Source of the DNA: Pisolithus tinctorius | Taxonomy: Eukaryota; Basidiomycota; Agaricomycetes; Boletales; Pisolithaceae | Assembly (NCBI GenBank): GCA_024663395.1 | Contig: JANFAH010000066.1 | Span: 223,214-287,213, forward strand | Reading direction: 5' to 3' | Length of the DNA: 64,000 nucleotides | In this document: piece by piece, positions 23,581 through 34,576 of the stretch | Numbering within the stretch: the stretch's first letter is position 1 | How the letters are laid out: every line of letters begins with the position of its first letter | The notes under the pieces: generated by a model | The model's input: the letters and a program-made list of their open reading frames with translations, nothing else | Told to the model about the DNA's origin: nothing | Database searches by the model: none | Position numbers and translations under genes: made by a program

Positions 23581-24842
23581 TCACTTGCTGGACGTGACAT
23601 CTCGTTCTTCTGCCCAATGAGTGGGCATAGGCGGCGTCACATAATCTGAAAACGGATCGTTCTTGGAATCCTCTTCCTTTGCCTTGTTATCTTCGAAGGA
23701 CGTGTAACCCCCGTAATTGTACTGCGGCGGCTTGCCTTCACCCTCAAATGGTGGTGGGCCAGCCGGTGGTGCATAGGCAGGAACGTCGTATGGAGCGTTG
23801 TAGGAGGGGAATTCGTTCATCCTCACTTGGTTTGCTGGTGCACGAGAGGAGTTGACAGGACTTGTGGGATCGATCACCTGGCGGTAGTATGCGAATGCAA
23901 TCGAGGTAAACAGCAGCCCGACAACTGCATCGAATTGGGTCAGTACCCCATCTTGCATACCGCCGGTTAGTGGGATCATGACTGACCGATCAGCAAAATA
24001 AGCAAGAGAATCTCAGCCCAAGAATCGTGGGACCACTGGTCGTTGCAATCTAGCAAATGCAGGTCAATCACTCGCCCATACGATTCCGATAAATACTGAC
24101 ATGACACCGCATCACTAGCATCAAGGTCAGATCCTGGACTAGATTCCCAGAGCCCAAACATCTTCAAAAAAAAAAGGCACATAAACCGACTGGCGTGTAA
24201 GCGCACCAACTTGCAACCTACCGAGTCCACACTTCCGTTCTGAGCAAGAACCTCGCACTCGGCGATCAAGTCGCTCTGAGATACCATGAATATACCAGAA
24301 ATATACAATGATATCCGAAATCCACGAACCTTGAATGTGAAATGAGTGATAACACGCATGAACGCCACCCCCACTGCCAACAACGTTGACAGGGCGGACA
24401 AGTATGTGAATATCCTGATGAGTCTGGTGCGTTGCTAATTGAGACTGACGTCAGATAATGGCTAGCCTCAACCACGACGGCTGAGCATACCGTAGCTGCC
24501 GCCGCTATCCCGAACCCCTGGAAGAGTAAGACAACGGTATACAAGGCGCCCTGCACGGCTGCCAACGGGACGAGTTTGTGAAAGTTATCTGACCGTGTGT
24601 CAGCGTCATAAGGACTTTCATAGACCGAGAGACAACACCATTCTCGTCTGTGGTAAGTTCCTTATAACCTGAAAACCTTGAGGCGATATCGGGGATGAGT
24701 CAATGATCATGTTCAAGGACGGGTGTCTTACAGCACTAAAAGAGCACCAAGTGAACGATGGTCCGCCATCAATTATCACGATGTAGGGGTATACTTACAG
24801 TGCTAGAGACCACAAGGCAGCAACGATGGCCGCTACATCCAT
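23581..24842 (-). CDS. Four-pass membrane protein with Pro/Tyr-rich cytosolic tail, unknown function
   Basis: Start MDVAAIVAALWSLALY gives an N-terminal membrane segment. Further exons code for AAVQGALYTVVLLFQGFGIA, LSALSTLLAVGVAFMRV, a soluble loop containing CEVLAQNG and DCNDQWSHDSWAEI, and the last membrane segment VVGLLFTSIAFAYYRQVIDP. The tail is rich in Pro, Tyr and Gly (VPAYAPPAGPPPFEG, QYNYGGYTSFED) and ends HWAEERDVTSSK. The layout is tetraspanin-like, but I do not see the full CCG signature. Similar unnamed proteins occur in basidiomycetes. A role in membrane organisation is a guess. Confidence 0.6.
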
Positions 24843-25339
24843 ATTGAGACCACGGACCACAAAATGAGGACGAGGTTGACACTTACTCCCCAGGACGACT
24901 GGTCGCAGACTCCGTTTGTAAACCCTCATCACATACGAATATGCCGGTGGAAGCGCCTGTGCGTCAAAGACGGGATAGTCAGAGATAGGGTCACCCAGGG
25001 GTGTTCTTGTCTACGTACCCGTTGGAGGACCTCTTCTGCCTGCCATGGTTCGTTAGTTCTGTCGTGTGTGTCGTTCGTCAAGGATATGGTACAAATGCGA
25101 GGATCCCGCTGAGTTTTTGTTGTCCTCACAGCTTCGTAAGGCTGCGCCGCAGATGCGTCACCAGCGGAACTCAGAATGTTCCCACGATCCAGCCGTGGCA
25201 GTGCTTTTACTATGATATCTGTAGTCCATCGAAAGCTACATCCTAGTGCGCGAACAAAATATGCAAATGTCTATTCAAAGCGTCAAAGGTATTCAGCATA
25301 ACTCTCATTTCCACAAGACAAAACCGAACGCAAGAGGGG
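24843..25339. other. Intergenic spacer, promoter of the four-pass protein gene
   Basis: About 500 bp between the start of the four-pass membrane protein gene and the stop of the SGNH hydrolase gene. No exon with recognisable motifs or RNA gene is visible. It should hold the 5' control region of the former and the 3' end of the latter. Confidence 0.4.
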
Positions 25340-27313
25340 TCACGTCGAGAAAACGCCTAGGACCTTGAATGAAGGAATAGTCTGTCCCGGGTCTCCTATA
25401 AGCAGACACTCGACATAGTGAGACCCACGAGAGACCATTTGGTCGATCATTTCGAGTCTGTCAGGGTCAAATCTCAGAGGAGAACATAATAAATGAGGGA
25501 TACGACGTACGCTGGGGTCGGACTTGAAATGTCACCCGAGTTTTCGATAGTGACAGCCCCTCCGAAGTTATCATCCACCCAGCACTCCAGCTGACTTCCC
25601 TCTCCGATATCCCTCATTGGTTCCTTTAAATAATATATGCCCACATCACCTGCCCCGACTCGGATAGGCACCCGTAACCTACTCAGGGCCGTCGAACTGT
25701 GCCAGTAATACGCCGCCGTCAACAACGGCGACACGCCAGGCGGAGGGTGTGCAACTTCCCAACCCGAACCATAGAACAACGAAGGTGGAACGGGATTCAC
25801 AAGGTCATTCGCTGACACACAGTACGGTGCAGGCTCCTCGAAATGAGCAGCCGACCGCGCTCGCGTGTTGATCCGTACAGGCGGAATGGTTAATTCAGGA
25901 TATATTGGAACGGAGGGGGGAGGGCGCGGGGACTTCTTGGCTTCGTCAATCTCACCACCAATCTCAGGGGCGCGGCGCCCATCCGTGCCCCAGCGCCACC
26001 GAAAAGGTGGGGCTCTGCACCTATTCCGCCAGGATCAGATGAGATCAAGATTGGAATGGAGTCGAAGGATCGGCCAGCCACTGCTGACCACACGCTACAG
26101 ATCTGGGATTGGAAGAACGAAATGAGGACGTCTGCGAGGACTCGATGTCCTTGGGAGTTAGCTAGAATTGGGTCAGCGTAGTATGGTTTGATATAATCTG
26201 GATCGTCCATGTAAGAGGGATAGAGGATAGGCTTCGCGCTGAAGCAGCGTAAGTTGTTGATAATGGTCATTGTCACTGGCAACTGTACCTTATATGAGGC
26301 ACGTCGTAGAACTGTGCTACAATGTTGTGCCAATGCTCTGGTCCAGCAAAACCGTATTCGTCGTGGACTTGGGGGCTAAAGTGGCCCAGGACGAGGGACG
26401 GCGGGCTGATCTGGACGGTCCAACAAGGAACGAACAAGCAATTCGAAGTTTTCCATGCTGTACTGATCACTAATGGATGCGATATAAGTGTGAAGTTGAA
26501 CATCCAACGAGTGGAGCGTACCCCTTGTCGTCTGCATCAAACTCCAATATCACAAGATCGGTATGCTCTGGACATGATGAGCACTGCAGAAACCAAAGTA
26601 GCCGGAGTCTGTCCGCCGCATGGCTCCATTGGTGAGCTCGGACGCGGGGTGAGGGAATACGTTTAGCCACCACTGAAAGAACATGGAAGGATAGCACTGC
26701 GAAGATAACGGATCGTCGCCGGCGCCATGACAAGCAGAAACTGGTTGCACAGAAGAGTCAGTTCGAGTGGTTTAACCACGACGTACCAAGATGATGACAA
26801 CTCTATCTAGAAGGTGTAACGCACCTGATCCACCTAAGACACTTATCGTAATTGGACGGCCAAGAAAGGCCTTGTGGAGCACACGGTGTATTCTTCCTCC
26901 GCTGCCAACGTGCAACCGGCTCTGAGTAAGAGCCAAAGCGCCATACCTCTGCGCCAAGTCGTCATTGGGGCCGAAGACGGGACAAAAGTCGAAAGGGTAG
27001 CTGCCGCGGTATTGGCGTCTAATTCAGAAGCGTTGACGGAAAAGATAGACGTCTCGCGTAAGTAGTTTTTGGGTAACAGACCGACGGTGGAGACCTGAGT
27101 ATTTTGTTGATGGTAGGAGGGGAGTACGCGAGTGAGGGATGCGAGGAATGCGACGAGGAGGAGGATGACCCATATGCGATTGGGGACGCCGAAAGCGCGG
27201 TGCTGCCACCGAGGGCGCAACGACGGGTCGACCGCACCCATGCCAGAGAGACGGTGCTGGGATGGAGGAGAGATACGGGCCAGACCTTTGCTGAGGCCCG
27301 ATCGTCGTTGCAT
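25340..27313 (-). CDS. Membrane-anchored SGNH/GDSL hydrolase
   Basis: Start MQRRSGLSKGLARIS, then a signal-anchor segment IWVILLLVAFLASLTRVLPS, suggesting a type II protein with a lumenal or extracellular catalytic domain. Block I (ITISVLGGS, then VSACHGAG across an intron) holds the nucleophile Ser. Then come SQCYPSMFFQWWLNVFPHP and LVILEFDADD. HDEYGFAGPEHWHNIVAQFY precedes the block with YYADPILANSQGHRVLADVL, which carries the late Asp/His. The last exon, after an intron with GTACGT donor near 25,510, reads MIDQMVSRGSHYVEC and FKVLGVFST. The substrate is unknown; related enzymes deacylate lipids or polysaccharides. Exon joins are approximate. Confidence 0.75.
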
Positions 27314-27423
27314 GAGCCAGCCGGACAAAAAAGTAGAAAGGAGAGAGAAAAAGGGGAGACCGAAGCCGGCAATTATATGGTGGCTCTCCCAAGTCAAAAA
27401 AGAGGAGGAAATGATCAAAAATG

Positions 27424-27504
27424 TGGACTCTGTGGGATTTGAACCCACGACCTCATGCAATCTACAATGCGAAGCATGCGCGCTACCAACTGTGCCAAAA
27501 GCCC
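27424..27504 (-). tRNA. tRNA-Ala (anticodon CGC) with a short intron
   Basis: On the minus strand the acceptor GGGCTTT pairs with AGAGTCC (two G-T type pairs), the D-arm is GCAC/GCGC, and the T-arm is GTGGG/CCCAC around TTCAAAT. The anticodon stem is CATGC/GCATG and the loop opens TTCGCA, giving anticodon CGC, with about 8 nt of intron after position 37. Two damaged plus-strand relatives of this gene lie at 38,575 and 44,141. This copy has all arms intact. Confidence 0.85.
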
Positions 27505-27577
27505 ATGTTGCAACCCCGTCTTTCGCTATCATAAGTATCACTTCTGCACCCCTCGATAATTCCTTTCTCGTTGCAAA

Positions 27578-28277
27578 CTACAATATACCCGGCTGATATT
27601 TGTATGGGAAACTATGGGTGCTGTTGGTGACTGGATTCTTTAACATTTTTCTCCGGAAATTAGAAGCCTGATCGAACAACCGCCGGTGTTGCTTGAAAAG
27701 TTGGGCGTGTGGATTCGACCAGGCACAGTAGACTCGTCCTACTCGGGGAACTTCTGAACGGACGTTCCTGACACGTACAAAAGGTAAATCCAGACCCTTA
27801 GCTGAAGGCAACTTCGATGTCATTTCCAGAAACCATCAGAGGATAACGGGCGAAAAACGTGAAGCAAAGTGTACATACCTATGACTGTGATGATTGGGCC
27901 AGGGAAACAGGTACTCGACACGTAGCGACGGGGACATTGTCAAAATACGCTAGAAAGGTCTTCGCTAGTTTATCGCGGGCTCTTGGCGACAACTGGTGCC
28001 CTTCTGTACGGTGGAAACACGGGTGTAAGCTCCGAACTTCACAAACTTTGTAGTAATGCTGAAGTTGCCAGAAGCTTCCCGCCTGTTGAGCTTTCAGGAG
28101 GCTTGACACAAGCATGCCCAAACCGAACATGGACAGGCCTTTTTTTGAAAACATTTCGGTTCCGAGGGTGGGACTGACCATTGGCCAAAATGGATCCTCT
28201 ACCGCTCCTTGGTAGTTCCGCAGATGGCTGCCTCGTGAAATAACATTCTCCTTTCGTTTACCGGGTGAGCGTCTCAT
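27578..28277 (-). other. Possible unrecognised gene, copied in part at 43.6-43.86 kb
   Basis: A minus-strand frame from about 28,277 reads HLRNYQGAVEDPFWPMVSPT and MFSKKGLSMFGLGMLV. A second segment reads NVRSEVPRVGRVYCAWSNPH and LFKQHRRLFDQASNFRRK. An intron-like break with a GTATGT donor and CAG acceptor lies near 27,780-27,850, but my joins leave a stop at the junction. The second segment is conserved in the duplicated block at 43,745-43,860. I recognise no domain. It may be a real small gene or just conserved duplicated DNA. Confidence 0.25.
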
Positions 28278-29285
28278 GCGCGCAGGACAGTCACGTTCTG
28301 GACGCAGGCTTTTCTACTCCTGAATTCCCAAAAGGAACGAACGACGCTGAGGTACGCGGTGCGGCCGATCACGGCACGTGAATTTACCTTGCGGAGAGCG
28401 GACTGACGACCTAGTCAGTGGTGAGCCTCCTACATCTGTCATGCAATATATCGCCTACCACCAAATTTTATGGTGACTCCTTTGGTAGGGTATGATAGTG
28501 TCCGTCTGATGATAAACCAGAAAGAGCATTATTTTCGTCAATAGCTTCGGCTGTGGTACTTGAGGCCTTGCGTCCTGTACCACGTTGTCCCCATAAATCC
28601 CATTCGCGTTCGCTGATCGTCTGTCAAGAGCAATTTTGGTTGTCTGGTAAGCTTGATCAGAAACACAGGTCGTTCAGTTCATCGGAGTGCGTTAATTTTT
28701 CGGGTCACTTTATCTCTCCCCTTGTCCGCAGTTCATCGCCAGTAGGTAATGCATTCCATGGTCCGCCTTCCCGTGTGGATGATGGCGAATATAGGACGTG
28801 AGTACCTTCTGAAATACACATGCTTTAAACTCAGCATGGAATCATTATTCTTGGTCCGTAAAATGCGAGCCTGGCATGATACCATCATGACATTGATGTG
28901 ATGGTTCCTGACTTATCTCTGTAATTCGCATTATCAAGTCCACAGTCGTTAGGTAGCATCTCGGTCCCGCAACTGAGTGTAGCGAACCTCAATTTCATGT
29001 ACCTAGACATCTTCAGATTTGCCTTTCCTGAGCATATTCGCAGACTCCGACTTTTCAGCAAGTGCTCGAGTAATAGTGGAATGACAATCAGCAGTAGCAA
29101 CTTCGAACTATCCAACAAGGTATCTACGGCACGTTATGTACTGAGAAAGCTACATATATATAGTCCAGGTCTAGGTCTGTTTGTTTGACGACAAGAAGTA
29201 AGGATAGAACTGTTCAACATGTCCTGGGGAATCTCCATCCCATCTATCAAACCAAACGAGAAGAGATCAGCATCGCAATACTAGA
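28278..29285. other. Intergenic spacer, source of duplicated DNA at 37.7 and 43.2 kb
   Basis: No gene recognised. The part at about 28,880-29,200, read on the minus strand, matches plus-strand sequence near 43,100-43,350 and 37,650-37,850. Shared words are TTACTCGA(A/G)C(C)ACTTGCTGAAA and ACATGAAATTGAGGTTCGCT. This marks it as the 3' flank of the GT69 gene carried along in later duplications. Confidence 0.55.
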
Positions 29286-31047
29286 TCACAGGTCGAGGCT
29301 CCTGTCATGTTTCACAGTGACTGCCTCTGTAGTCTGCGACCGCTTTGGCATAGCCTCCCATATAGGGTCCACGTCAGGCCCGTCAATGTCGCCGGCACCG
29401 TCCCAGCCCCAGCACCACACTATTCCCATGTCCATTATAATCAGGTAAGTAGGGGTAGGCGTCAAGCGTCGGAAATGACGTACCGTGTGAAGGACCCGGC
29501 TGGAACTCTATTTCATCATTTTCCTGAGCGTCGAACACACGATCATGGGGCCGAACCACGAGCGGTCTTGAGGGTCATAGCGGGGGTCGTCCGGAAGTCC
29601 ACCAATACGAACATACCCCCGGATAGCAGTGAGATTCTTCCGCGGAGGGTGTATTAAATCAAAGACTTTCTGTAAGAGATGACACCGCAACATTAGCAAT
29701 ATGGGGGCACGAGGCGGAAAGGTAGTGGTAAGACTTTTGAAATGGATACTGACCCTATCGTATGCAAGCTTCACCCGTGGTACCATCACAATCCGGCCGT
29801 ACCCTGCTTTCCAGTAGTCGTTGCAGATCAAACTGCACTCCGACGCGGAACACTCGCCCTCTACGATCTCTGCCATGCGGAAGCGAACGTATGGGGGTGA
29901 GTAAAAAGGGGCTGGGTCAAGAATCGCGACACCGTTCCAACACGACTGAACCTGGATGGGGAGGTGACGCTGGAACCGTTCAGAGGAATCTGGATCGTGG
30001 AAGATGTTCTCAAAAGGCGCGTTTTCGAGGGCAGTACCGTTGATGTCGCGTGATACCCAGTTATCATAAAAGACGGGCGTATTCTTGATGCAAAGGAGAC
30101 GATGATACGTCACATTCGAAGTTACCAGGACCAAAGAGTAAACTTACGAGGTCATTGTGATACACATAATCTGCAGCACACGTAATTCCCGCGTTGTTTC
30201 TTCTGCTCTGCCAGATTAGCTCGAGGACGTCGTCAACGCAAGGTAGGATATCGTTCATGAAGATGATCGTATCAAAGAACTCATTGTTGGCGTCTCTGAG
30301 TTCGTGAAGAGGGTCGAACGCCTGTTCCGGACCTCAGCCAGGTATTCGATACGGTGGTTGAATGCTCCTCTCGTGCGAGTCGACGTCCGTATGGTAACTC
30401 TGAGGCCGACACTTTTTGTGATCGAATCGAATATGCGAAGGAGCGCCTTGGTTTGGTCATTCGAACCGTTCTCGTAAATAGACACGAAGACGTTGTGGTA
30501 GCCCAGATAGCTGACACCCGGAAGAGGTAGCAAAGATCAGGGATGATATCGAAGGAGTTGTATAGATTGATGGCAAAATAGTATTTGTGTTCTCTGACGG
30601 GAGAGACATACACGCCATCTGGGTCGGACAGGCCAAGTCCCAGGGAGGGCATCCAAGATGAGGGCGATGATGGAGATCTACTCGCTACGAGGGGTTTATA
30701 GCGGTCTCTGACTTGCTGAATGTAGAGCGGTTGTGAGTTGCGGGTACATTCACGGTGTGGTAGGGCGAAAGTGTCGAGAGGAGCTCAAGCACACGTTTGC
30801 GCTGGTCGACATTCGGCAGAGTGAAGTGCTTTCGCGCAGAGAGGCTCGAGACAAACACAGGTGTGTTGGGGCGCGCCCATGATAACCCGAAGAGCTGTTA
30901 CTGGTGAGTTGGGTGTGCAGGAGTGCGCGCGGGGGTGAAGTGACATACCGAGGGTGGTAGGATGCGCCCGATGAACAAGCCCAGGAAGAGACCTACCAAA
31001 AGTGCCAGTGGCGTTGGCACTCGCCGCCATAACCTCTTGGCCTTCAT
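29286..31047 (-). CDS. GT69 (CAP59/CMT1-like) alpha-1,3-mannosyltransferase-type gene with frame breaks
   Basis: Type II Golgi glycosyltransferase of the family containing Cryptococcus Cap59 and Cmt1, which use GDP-mannose for surface glycans. Start MKAKRLWRRVPTPLALLVGL gives a signal anchor. Then come VREHKYYFAINLYNSFDIIP, YLGYHNVFVSIYENGSNDQT, FMNDILPCVDDVLELIWQ, NNAGITCAADYVYHND, SCWNGVAILDPAPFYSPP, ECSLICNDYWKAGYGRIVMV and the end motif VWCWGWDGAGDIDGPDVDP. At least two single-base frame breaks interrupt it: after SFDIIPDL near a T run (about 30,530), and after EVRN (about 30,330), where the copy at 41.97 kb has one base more. It may be a young pseudogene or carry assembly errors. Confidence 0.7.
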
Positions 31048-31733
31048 CGACGGTGTGCGCGCGCCAATGCTGCCCTCGCACTGACCAAGTAACAGTGAAT
31101 GAGCAAAATGCGATTACCGCATTCGGTAGTCGAGACTATCGTGGGAATTATCCCCATCGAGATCACCGGCAGCTATCACCTTGTTTACAAGGTCACTGCA
31201 CCCCGAAAATTGAGACGCTTTTTTCGACATCCGCGCATATGCCTCAACAACAAGTCCGCGCGGCAAATCCCACCAGCCACTTCACAACTGTAGCATGCTC
31301 GGGCGTGGTAAACAAGGTGCCTGCCGGCGGCGACGGCCCTGTTCTAGTGCTCATTCATTGTGAGTTTAGGCAATTGGGTTTCCAGAAATGCTCTTTCGTT
31401 CAGGCCAACCAGTCTCGCCATGTAGTGAAACACATCACCCGCAGCCTACCATCTGTCGACCGACAATGGTAGTCATCTCCGCTTTTCATCTCTGCTGGCA
31501 CATTAAATTCACACTCCACCTCAAGACGTTGCCATGGCACGAAAGCACCATCGTAAGATGGTCGGTTGGTCATTAAGGACGAAATGGCTACACGGTTACA
31601 ACGAAGCATCCAAAAGTAAATTAAATACACCAGAAGACGATGCTCCGAAATATGCCACAAGGAAAACGAAATGGGGAAGTTGTGTGGACAATGATTCGAA
31701 GCAGCAGGTAGTAACCTGACAAGCTCTAACAGT
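31048..31733. other. Spacer between GT69 and CFEM genes
   Basis: About 690 bp upstream of the GT69 start and downstream of the CFEM stop. No convincing exon or RNA gene is visible. The 50 bp next to the GT69 start are shared with the pseudogene copy (ACCGTCGATGAA near 41,487), and likeness fades beyond about 31,090, which marks one duplication breakpoint. Confidence 0.4.
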
Positions 31734-32327
31734 CTAGAGGGCAAGACCAACGCCGAGAACGGCGGCAACCGCTGCGAGTGGATTGACGCCATAAGACGAT
31801 GTAGCACTGCCTGTGTGGGTGGCCGATGGACTGCGAGGTCGTAAAAATCAACATGTCATATCACCAAAGAAACCCACGGGCACTCACGTAGTTGACGTAG
31901 ATGTAGCAGTGGATGTTGAGGAGGATGTTGCGGAGGGTGTAGCGATGGTCAGCGTCACCCCCTGCACAATTGGTGGGTATTGGCAAACAAAGGTTTTGAA
32001 TTAGCAACATACCACAGAAAGACAAAGAGACTGCGCAAATTGCTCTGCCTGTTGTAGATCGCTGCCGGTGCAAGCAGACTCAATGCAGGAGGTAGCGGAA
32101 TTGACGAAGGTCTGGCTGTTACACAAGCAGGTGTCGTCGGTGGCGGAACAACCATCCAAATTCGCGTTGGTAATGCACGGCTCCGCACAAGCTACAAGAT
32201 AAATCAGAAGGATATCATCGCCGTCCCCGGGTTACAACGTACAGGGCAGGCTTTGGCGGGAGATGAGGCCAGCACCCATAGAGGAGAGAGCGGCAGAGAG
32301 GGCAACGAGAGCGACTGCGAAACGCAT
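31734..32327 (-). CDS. CFEM-domain, probably GPI-anchored surface protein
   Basis: Start MRFAVALVALSAALSSMGAG is a signal peptide. After a first intron, the CFEM domain has eight cysteines in the expected pattern: SCAEPC, LDGC, TCLC, ATSCIESAC and LC. A Ser/Thr-rich spacer (TIATPSATSSSTSTATSTST) follows. The last exon is GVNPLAAVAAVLGVGLAL, a hydrophobic tail typical of GPI attachment. CFEM proteins are fungal cell-wall or membrane proteins, some binding haem. The Harbinger element lies only 26 bp upstream of its ATG, so the native promoter is displaced by 4 kb. Expression from an element-borne promoter or silencing are both possible. Confidence 0.85.
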
Positions 32328-32353
32328 GGTAGTCGAGTGTGAATCACAACAAT

Positions 32354-32368
32354 AGGGCCGCTCAAAGT
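32354..32368 (+). repeat. Left terminal inverted repeat of Harbinger element
   Basis: AGGGCCGCTCAAAGT, identical to the complement of the right end and to the ends of the palindromic element at 54 kb. Confidence 0.95.
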
Positions 32369-32514
32369 CTGAGGAGGTTCGCGTGTTTCTCGCGTGTTTC
32401 TCGCGTGTTTTTCGGTGAGTATCTGGCCGAGAACCCGGAGATTGAAACTCCGATTGAACTTCGGCCGAGTTTCGTAAGTGAACCACTCACTTCTCACTCT
32501 TACTCGACGTAGCG

Positions 32515-34318
32515 ATGGCCTCAGCAACCGGGCCAGGCTCCCCTGGTCTCCCATCATCGCAATCCGCCAAATCCGTCGCGAAGCAGCCAAATATTCGGAT
32601 TCAGTGGGAAAAGGCGCACGCTGCGCGAACCGATCGCCTTATCGAATGGTGTAAAACTCACGAAGCAGCTCGCAAGAAGCTCTTTTCCGATTCTACGCAG
32701 GATGCTCGGGAGGAAGGTAGAAGTAAGCAGCAGTTGCGCCATGGGAAGAACGACATATATGTGGAGATTGCAAAGGTAATTTTTTCAGCCGGCGATGAGT
32801 CTGTCGAGATCCGTGCCCTCGCTCAGGACAACCCGGGTATATTCGCTGGTCCGATTCGAAGTCGTCTTGATGTGTACGTTTCTCCCGTCCCCTCCCCCCT
32901 TTATTTTTCTGTTTTCACTTACAGAGTTTGCAGTTTGAAGCAGAAATATCGGAAATATATCGCGTTGCTTGGGCAGACAGGTGCCGGTCGGACTTACGAC
33001 GATCTTGCGAGCAACACAAGCACGAAAAATATTATAGGTACGTCGCCACGCCTTTATCACTCGCTATCAGTGCACTGATCGCTTCCAGACGGTATTCAGA
33101 AGGAATTCCCGTGGTGGGGAGACCTGCACGGCTGGTGGCGCACGAACCCTGCGTACAACAGCACGTGGAGTGGTGCTGATAGTGGCCAGAATTTCGCCGC
33201 TCGTGCAGTCGGACTCTTCAAATTGCGGTCGAACCCTCACGCCGTTTCAGACGGCCTCCCTGGACCCGGCTCTCCAGTACCATTGGAATTAGAAGAGGGC
33301 GAAATAGGGGAGAGCAGCTCTAACTTAATCTTTGCAGACGATTCTCCGGCGATGGCTGTAGACTACGTCGGCAAGTCTCCCGTCCCATCGCCTTCATCTG
33401 CCGTTTCGCAATCGTCGTCGTTCCCCTCGTTCGATCAACAGTTGTCGCCTGCTGTCCCGTCTCCCCCTCTGATTCGTCATCGCATGTCACCCCCCCATTC
33501 GGATATGAACGACCATCGCTCGCTATCCCTTCGCCCCCCCTCTTCGGAAACCAACTCAGCGTTCCATCTGTCCCCCCTCTCGTCTCTGACAGGGGGGATC
33601 TTTCATCGTTTGCTCTCCCGTCGCCCCCGCCGTTTGGAATTAATCGTCCATCGCTTGGCGTTCCATCTCCCCCCCCTCTCATCGCTGACAAGGGGGATCC
33701 CATCAGTCTGAACGACGACCCCGTCCCCTTCGTGTCCCGCCGCCCAAAAATTCAGCCGACGCACCCGTCTCTCGAGCGCAACTCCCCTCTTCTGAAACCC
33801 AGGTCGGCTTCCACTCCAAACACGGACGAGTCATCTGACTCGGACATATCGTCTTCAAATATTTTTCGGGGCTTCGTATGTCTTCATCTTCCACTGCGCC
33901 GTCTGATGATAGCGACTGCAAGCCGTCATCGTCCAAGGCGTCCCGTAAGCGTGGGCGTGAGGCCCCTGCCGACCGGCTCTCAGCGAGCCTCGCTTCAACG
34001 TCGATGTCGTTCATTCAACAATTTCAACAGGCGCAGCAAGATCGGTTGGAGCACAAGCGCTCCCGCATGGACTTCAACTACTGGAAGGTGAAGGAGAGGA
34101 AGTCGGCTCGCGCGGAGGATCACGAGCACCAGTTGCAAATGCAACGCGAGCTGCATGCGCACGAGCAAGCGATGGCGGCTCAGGAAATCGAGAAGATGAA
34201 GCTTGCGGTTCAGCTGGAGCAGCTGCGCATTCAGAATCTCGCGTTGCAGAAAGGCATTGCAGGTGGTGAGGACCAAGGTACTTCGTCTGATAGTCAGAAT
34301 GTTCACCTCACCCTCTGA
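32515..34318 (+). CDS. Harbinger ORF1, Myb/SANT-like DNA-binding protein
   Basis: Starts MASATGPGSPGLPSSQSAKS. The first exons carry a trihelix/Myb-like region: IQWEKAHAARTDRLIEWCKT, KKLFSDSTQDAREEGRSK, NDIYVEIAKVIFSAGDE, then KQKYRKYIALLGQTGAGRT and EFPWWGDLHGWWRTNPAYNS. Introns lie near 32,873-32,935 and 33,038-33,088. A Pro/Ser-rich middle contains repeats like PSPPPFGINRPSLGVPSPPP, and the C-terminus is a coiled coil (KMKLAVQLEQLRIQNLALQK). The frame shifts by one base at a C run near 33,489 and again at a T run near 33,863. Both breaks restore a sensible frame, so they may be real decay or homopolymer miscalls. Such proteins bind DNA and assist the transposase. Confidence 0.7.
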
Positions 34319-34365
34319 ATACAGTACACGGTCGTTTCCTCTTAATCATCTAGTATGCTAGCATT

Positions 34366-34442
34366 CCCCCCCCCCCCCCTGTATACAATAGCATTCCCCC
34401 CCCCCCCCCCCCCCACTATACAATTCCCTTCCCCTCCCCCCC
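34366..34442. repeat. Poly-C tracts inside the Harbinger element
   Basis: Two long C runs (13 or more and about 18) and shorter C-rich stretches alternate with TATACAAT words. They lie in the 3' region between ORF1 and the transposase stop. Such runs are unstable and hard to sequence. The 54-kb palindrome also has a C8 run in a related context. Confidence 0.85.
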
Positions 34443-34576
34443 AGTATATACAATGTACACCATGGTATATACTAAATATGAATGAATTTGGTGTTGTCTG
34501 TGTCATACTTGCTCAGAACAAAGTCCCAGAACAAAGTAAAGTAAAAACAAAATATATTTACATACTCAAGAATGTG

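Noticed and set aside
24864..25246. Plus-strand frames upstream of the four-pass protein gene
   Set aside because: No conserved motif or splice plan, and they fall in promoter DNA and the end of the neighbouring gene.
31400..31807. Minus-strand frame overlapping the CFEM last exon
   Set aside because: Its overlap with the CFEM frame is out of phase and the CFEM reading ends in a proper GPI-type tail, so this is a shadow.
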